Below, one piece after another: positions 60,734 to 64,000 of a stretch of DNA of 64,000 nucleotides. The translations under genes were made by a program, and so were the position numbers. The DNA comes from Phellopilus nigrolimitatus (Eukaryota > Basidiomycota > Agaricomycetes > Hymenochaetales > Hymenochaetaceae): assembly GCA_021029095.1 (NCBI GenBank), contig JAJOHG010000005.1, positions 496,001-560,000 of the forward strand. The letters are read 5' to 3'. How positions within the stretch are numbered: position 1 is the stretch's first letter; every line of letters begins with the position of its first letter. Under the pieces are notes generated by a model, which searched no databases, was not told where the DNA came from, and worked only from the letters and a program-made list of their open reading frames with translations.

Positions 60734-63700
60734 ATGACCGGAATCTGGGATCCTGCTCGCGTCAAGGTAGGTCACGCTCTGCGTACCGTCCTGTGTAATC
60801 TCGGTCTTCATTCATTTTATTCGAAATAGGCCCAGCTACGGCTCACTGCGCAACGCCTTGGTCAGTTGCAGGACAGGAAGGACTCGAAGGCACATATCAC
60901 GAGCAAGGACATCGCGACCTTGCTCGGCCAGCCCAACCTCCCCCTCGCGCGAGCGAAGGCGTATAACCTCATCAAGGAGGATGCGGTCGGCAATGTTTTG
61001 GAAGTTTTAGAGATGCACTGCGGTGTCGTTTTGGAGCAGTTCGCGGATTTGGAGAAGGAGTGAGTCCCGGACATAACCAATATACGGTTGTTTATGACTG
61101 AGTTTTGTGCTAGCGAGCTCAAGTTGCACCTGTCCGTTACAGAAGCTATCTCGAGTATCATCTATGCCGCGGCATTTGCCGAATCCCCTGGTATTATTTA
61201 CCGATTCTATATCCAAATATACATTCCTCAATAAAAGTTGCAGATCTCAACATTGCCCGTGACATGCTCATCCTGCGAGTTGGCTCTGACTTTGCCCAGT
61301 CTGCGCTACATAACGATGATGATCATGTGTCTCCACGGGTGAGAGTTACAAAGATACATTAATTCCATTGTTTTAATCTCTAGACCTGCATCTCAAGATA
61401 CTTCGCTCAATGCACTGGAAGCCCTCTGCTTCTGAAATCGACGATTATCTTCAGAAAATTGCGGGCACCTTTGGTGTGGACTGGAAACCTCAAATGAAAC
61501 CTAATGAGAAGTACATATCGGCATCTTCTTTGCTACATACATGACATTGATTTGGAATCTAGATTAACTGCGCTGTCTGAGATGTTGGACGCTTCTGACA
61601 TCATGGGGACAGTCGATATGCAGAAGCTTAGATCGGTGGCCTCGTCAGGTTTGATAGGTTTTTATAGCGCGAGCTTCAGCAAACTAACTTAGTCTAGGCT
61701 TACCTGCCAATCCGCCTTGGCTGCGACCAAGAGTTTGGAAGTGAGAATTCTGTTTGACGTGTTTTTCAGACGAAAGCTAACAGGGTGGTCAACTAAGGCT
61801 GTTACTTGGATCAACCCCGCCGCAGAAAGTGCACTGGGAAATCGAAGCTCAGAAAAAGAGGGAAAGCTACTACGTGAGCTTGCCAGGTTCTTGTGGAATT
61901 TCATGTACTAATGGTCAACGTAGGACCTCATCCGACGCTTGTTGGTAAACATTCCGTCCCTTGTCCCTCCGACATCGCCGCTCTCGGCCTCGGACAAATC
62001 TTTGCTAGGCTTAATGGAATCACTGACCCGGGTTCCCGCCTATCTGTATCATGGTCTTGATGAAGAAGTCGAGCAGTCGGCTAACTGCCCTCTTCATGGC
62101 CCCGCGCCGTCCGACATAAAAATCCCGTTTGCACACGCCTTGGACGCACGTCTGCAACTGGTCCAGGACGAGAAGGCGCCTGAGGGTGAGAGAAACGCGC
62201 CCTTTAACAACACACCGGAGATCCGATTGGATGTAGGCAGCGCACCCTCTTCACCTGTCCAGGCCAACCCACTCGCCGGCTTCGATATCTCATCCACAGC
62301 ACAGGAGACTCAGGAGCCTCAGAAAACACTGTCCCTGTCTACGCACTTCGCACCAAAGGCTTTTCGTGATGTCTCCGCGCACCCGAGCCATGTCTCCGCG
62401 CTCTTGCGCCTTTTATACGTGCACCGGTCGCTGCATCCAGTGGATGGGGGCGCAGAGGCGCCACACATTGCTTCCCTACTCGTACCACTTTACGGTGTGA
62501 CGCAGCAGGAGGCGGAGCCGCTCGAGCTCGCGCATGCAGAGGCAGACACGTTCTGGCTGTTCGAGGCATTACTCCGAGAGATTGGGGAGCTCGAAGAGAG
62601 TGAGGGTGGGGTGGTATGGATGAAGAAGTTCAGCGAAAGGCTGGCAATGGCTGATAACGAACTTCTGGAGGATCTTGTGAGAACAGATTTCGCACAAGAG
62701 CCTAAACGCATACTGACTTCTTGAAGACTCTAAAAGGGCTGGACCCTGCTTTACCTCAATACTCATAGTCGGTGTTCTGCGATAATTATTTCCCCGAGTC
62801 TTTTGCTAATTTAATTCTTTATAGTCGTTGGCTTGCACCTGTCTTGTCACATACCCTTCCTCTGCCTGCTGTTCTCATGGCATGGGACGCAATTTTTTCT
62901 CAGCCGGAAGTCTCTCGACAATCTAACCCCAAGCTCGAACATTTATTGGATATCTGTACCGCTATGCTCGTGCGGGCACGAGCTCGTTTATTATTGTAAG
63001 CGATACCTCAAATTCTGCGACTCTACTCTTACAGCTATTTATCATGACGTTGCAGATTGGGGAAGGCCGGTCATAAGTCGCCTAGCCTTTGGGACTTGGA
63101 TGGCTCGGGTATTAATCGCCAGCCGCTGCTGGCTTGGGAGCTTGGTGAGGCATTTATGGAGGGTATGACCTTCCTGCAGCACTACCCAATCGAGGAAGCA
63201 GGCGGCGTTGAGCGCGTCCTGCAGGTGGCCGGCGATATCCGTGCGCAGCGAGAAGCGAGCGCGAACAAGCCTCAGGCCGAGAGCGGAGGCCTCGGTGCGC
63301 GCATTCGCGACACAGTCTGGAGAGGAATCACGAACCAAACTTCGTCGGCAGACGACTCGCCGGACAGCGAGGAGGAGGAGGAGGAGGAGGATGAAGAAGA
63401 GACGGAAAATGAGGCTAGTTATAGTCAATTGCAGGTAACTGGAAACGGTTCGTCGTCTGAGCCTGCGGGCTCGGGCTCGGGCTGGGCTTCGCGATTCACG
63501 AGCACGTTGGTGCGGGGGATCACAAACCAAAGTGCCATGGAGGCTCCCTCACCCACCCCGCTATCACTCGTAGCCTCACCCCTGCCTTCGCGCGGACCAT
63601 CACCATCCGCATCACCATCCTCATCGCCATCCTCATCGTCATTCACATCTCCATCCTCGGCAGCTCCCCCACTTCCCGAGAAGGACGGAGGCCCTTCTTC

Positions 63701-64000
63701 TTCCTCGTACCTCTTACCGCCGAGTACTGGCTCCAGTCTGTGGGGTTATGCAGAGAAGCTTCGGCAATCTGACATGGCGGCCAAGCTTTCGAAGGCGAGC
63801 ACAAATATTTCTGCGAAGGCACTCGACGTTTGGAGTACGCGCAGCGCGCCTGCACATGAGGTCCCTACATTTGAGAAACAAATAGAGGTGTCGACAGCCA
63901 ATACGGCTGTGGGCCGTCGCATGGTGGAGCATATGAAGGAGAGTAACCGGCATGGCTCGGTCCCGAACATCGATCGCTCAGACGTTTACTCTCCGCCACC
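60734..64000 (+). CDS. IST1-domain / TBC RabGAP protein (3' partial, probable fusion)
   Basis: The first part is an IST1/ESCRT-III-like domain: MTGIWDPARVKAQLRLTAQR, DIATLLGQPNLPLARAKA, EVLEMHCGVVLEQFADL, LKLHLSVTEAISSIIYAAA, and ILRSMHWKPSASEIDDYLQK; acceptor TCTCAAG near 61395 restores frame. IST1 regulates Vps4 on endosomes. From 61562 a TBC domain follows: LTALSEMLDASDIMG, LPANPPWLRPRVWKG, KVHWEIEAQKKRESYYDLI, FWLFEALLREIGELEE, KTLKGLDPALPQYS, RWLAPVLSHTLPLPAVLMAWD, KLEHLLDICTAMLVRAR. A 52-nt GTACAT..TCTAG intron joins PNE to KLTALSE in frame. The C terminus is disordered, contains two VWRGITNQ/LVRGITNQ motifs and runs off the window. An alternative is two overlapping genes: an IST1 protein stopping near 61541 and a TBC gene from ATG 61504. 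Confidence 0.7.

Noticed and set aside
61340..61400. Apparent frameshift between the IST1 exons
   Set aside because: Using the acceptor TCTCAAG instead of TCTCTAG restores frame (SPR|ILRSMHWKP).

Overview
The window reads as the nuclear genome of a filamentous basidiomycete (Agaricomycetes-like). Genes on both strands are split by many short introns of about 45-70 nt with GTRNGY-type donors. Most of the sequence is fairly GC-rich, and the products are eukaryotic housekeeping proteins of fungal type. I recognise about 23 protein-coding genes; the first (eIF2B-epsilon) and last (IST1/TBC) run off the window. No tRNA, rRNA, transposon or CRISPR array was recognised.

Layout. 1-3100: eIF2B-epsilon end and a five-exon PMP3 gene. 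3343-8824: three adjacent genes of the kynurenine route from tryptophan to NAD: kynurenine formamidase (BNA7-like), kynureninase (BNA5) and kynurenine 3-monooxygenase (BNA4), the last two divergent from a 236-bp promoter. 9400-16105: AT-hook protein, ER lectin YOS9, HAL4/SAT4-like kinase with a 2.5-kb upstream region. 18646-29860: PRP28, MCH1-like transporter, FAR-17a/AIG1 hydrolase, FUN14 protein, ribosomal protein eL8 (RPL8, possible intronic C/D snoRNA) and NOP2; RPL8 and NOP2 share a short divergent promoter.

30240-39933 is the unusual part. Two PalI/Rim9-like four-TM membrane proteins flank a 6.3-kb AT-richer tract encoding about 90 degenerate copies of a 23-residue acidic, serine-rich unit. 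The repeat ORF starts 19 nt after the stop of the second PalI-like ORF. A plausible 58-nt intron would join them, so the tract may be an enormous cytoplasmic tail of a PalI-like protein. Three -1 frame breaks lie in the 5' part of the tract.

41309-64000: Ala/Glu/Pro-rich protein built of phase-0 mini-exons, ARG4, an Sso-type syntaxin, a TMC1-like AN1 zinc finger, aspartate aminotransferase, a PP4R1-like HEAT protein, a MARVEL protein, an Hv1-like voltage-sensor protein, a KRE9-like GPI-anchored protein, and an IST1 domain that appears spliced to a TBC RabGAP domain.

Several genes with otherwise intact products contain single-base frame breaks in C/G homopolymers (22731, 42047, 57700, 58259). 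I read these as probable residual assembly indels rather than biology; read-level data would decide.
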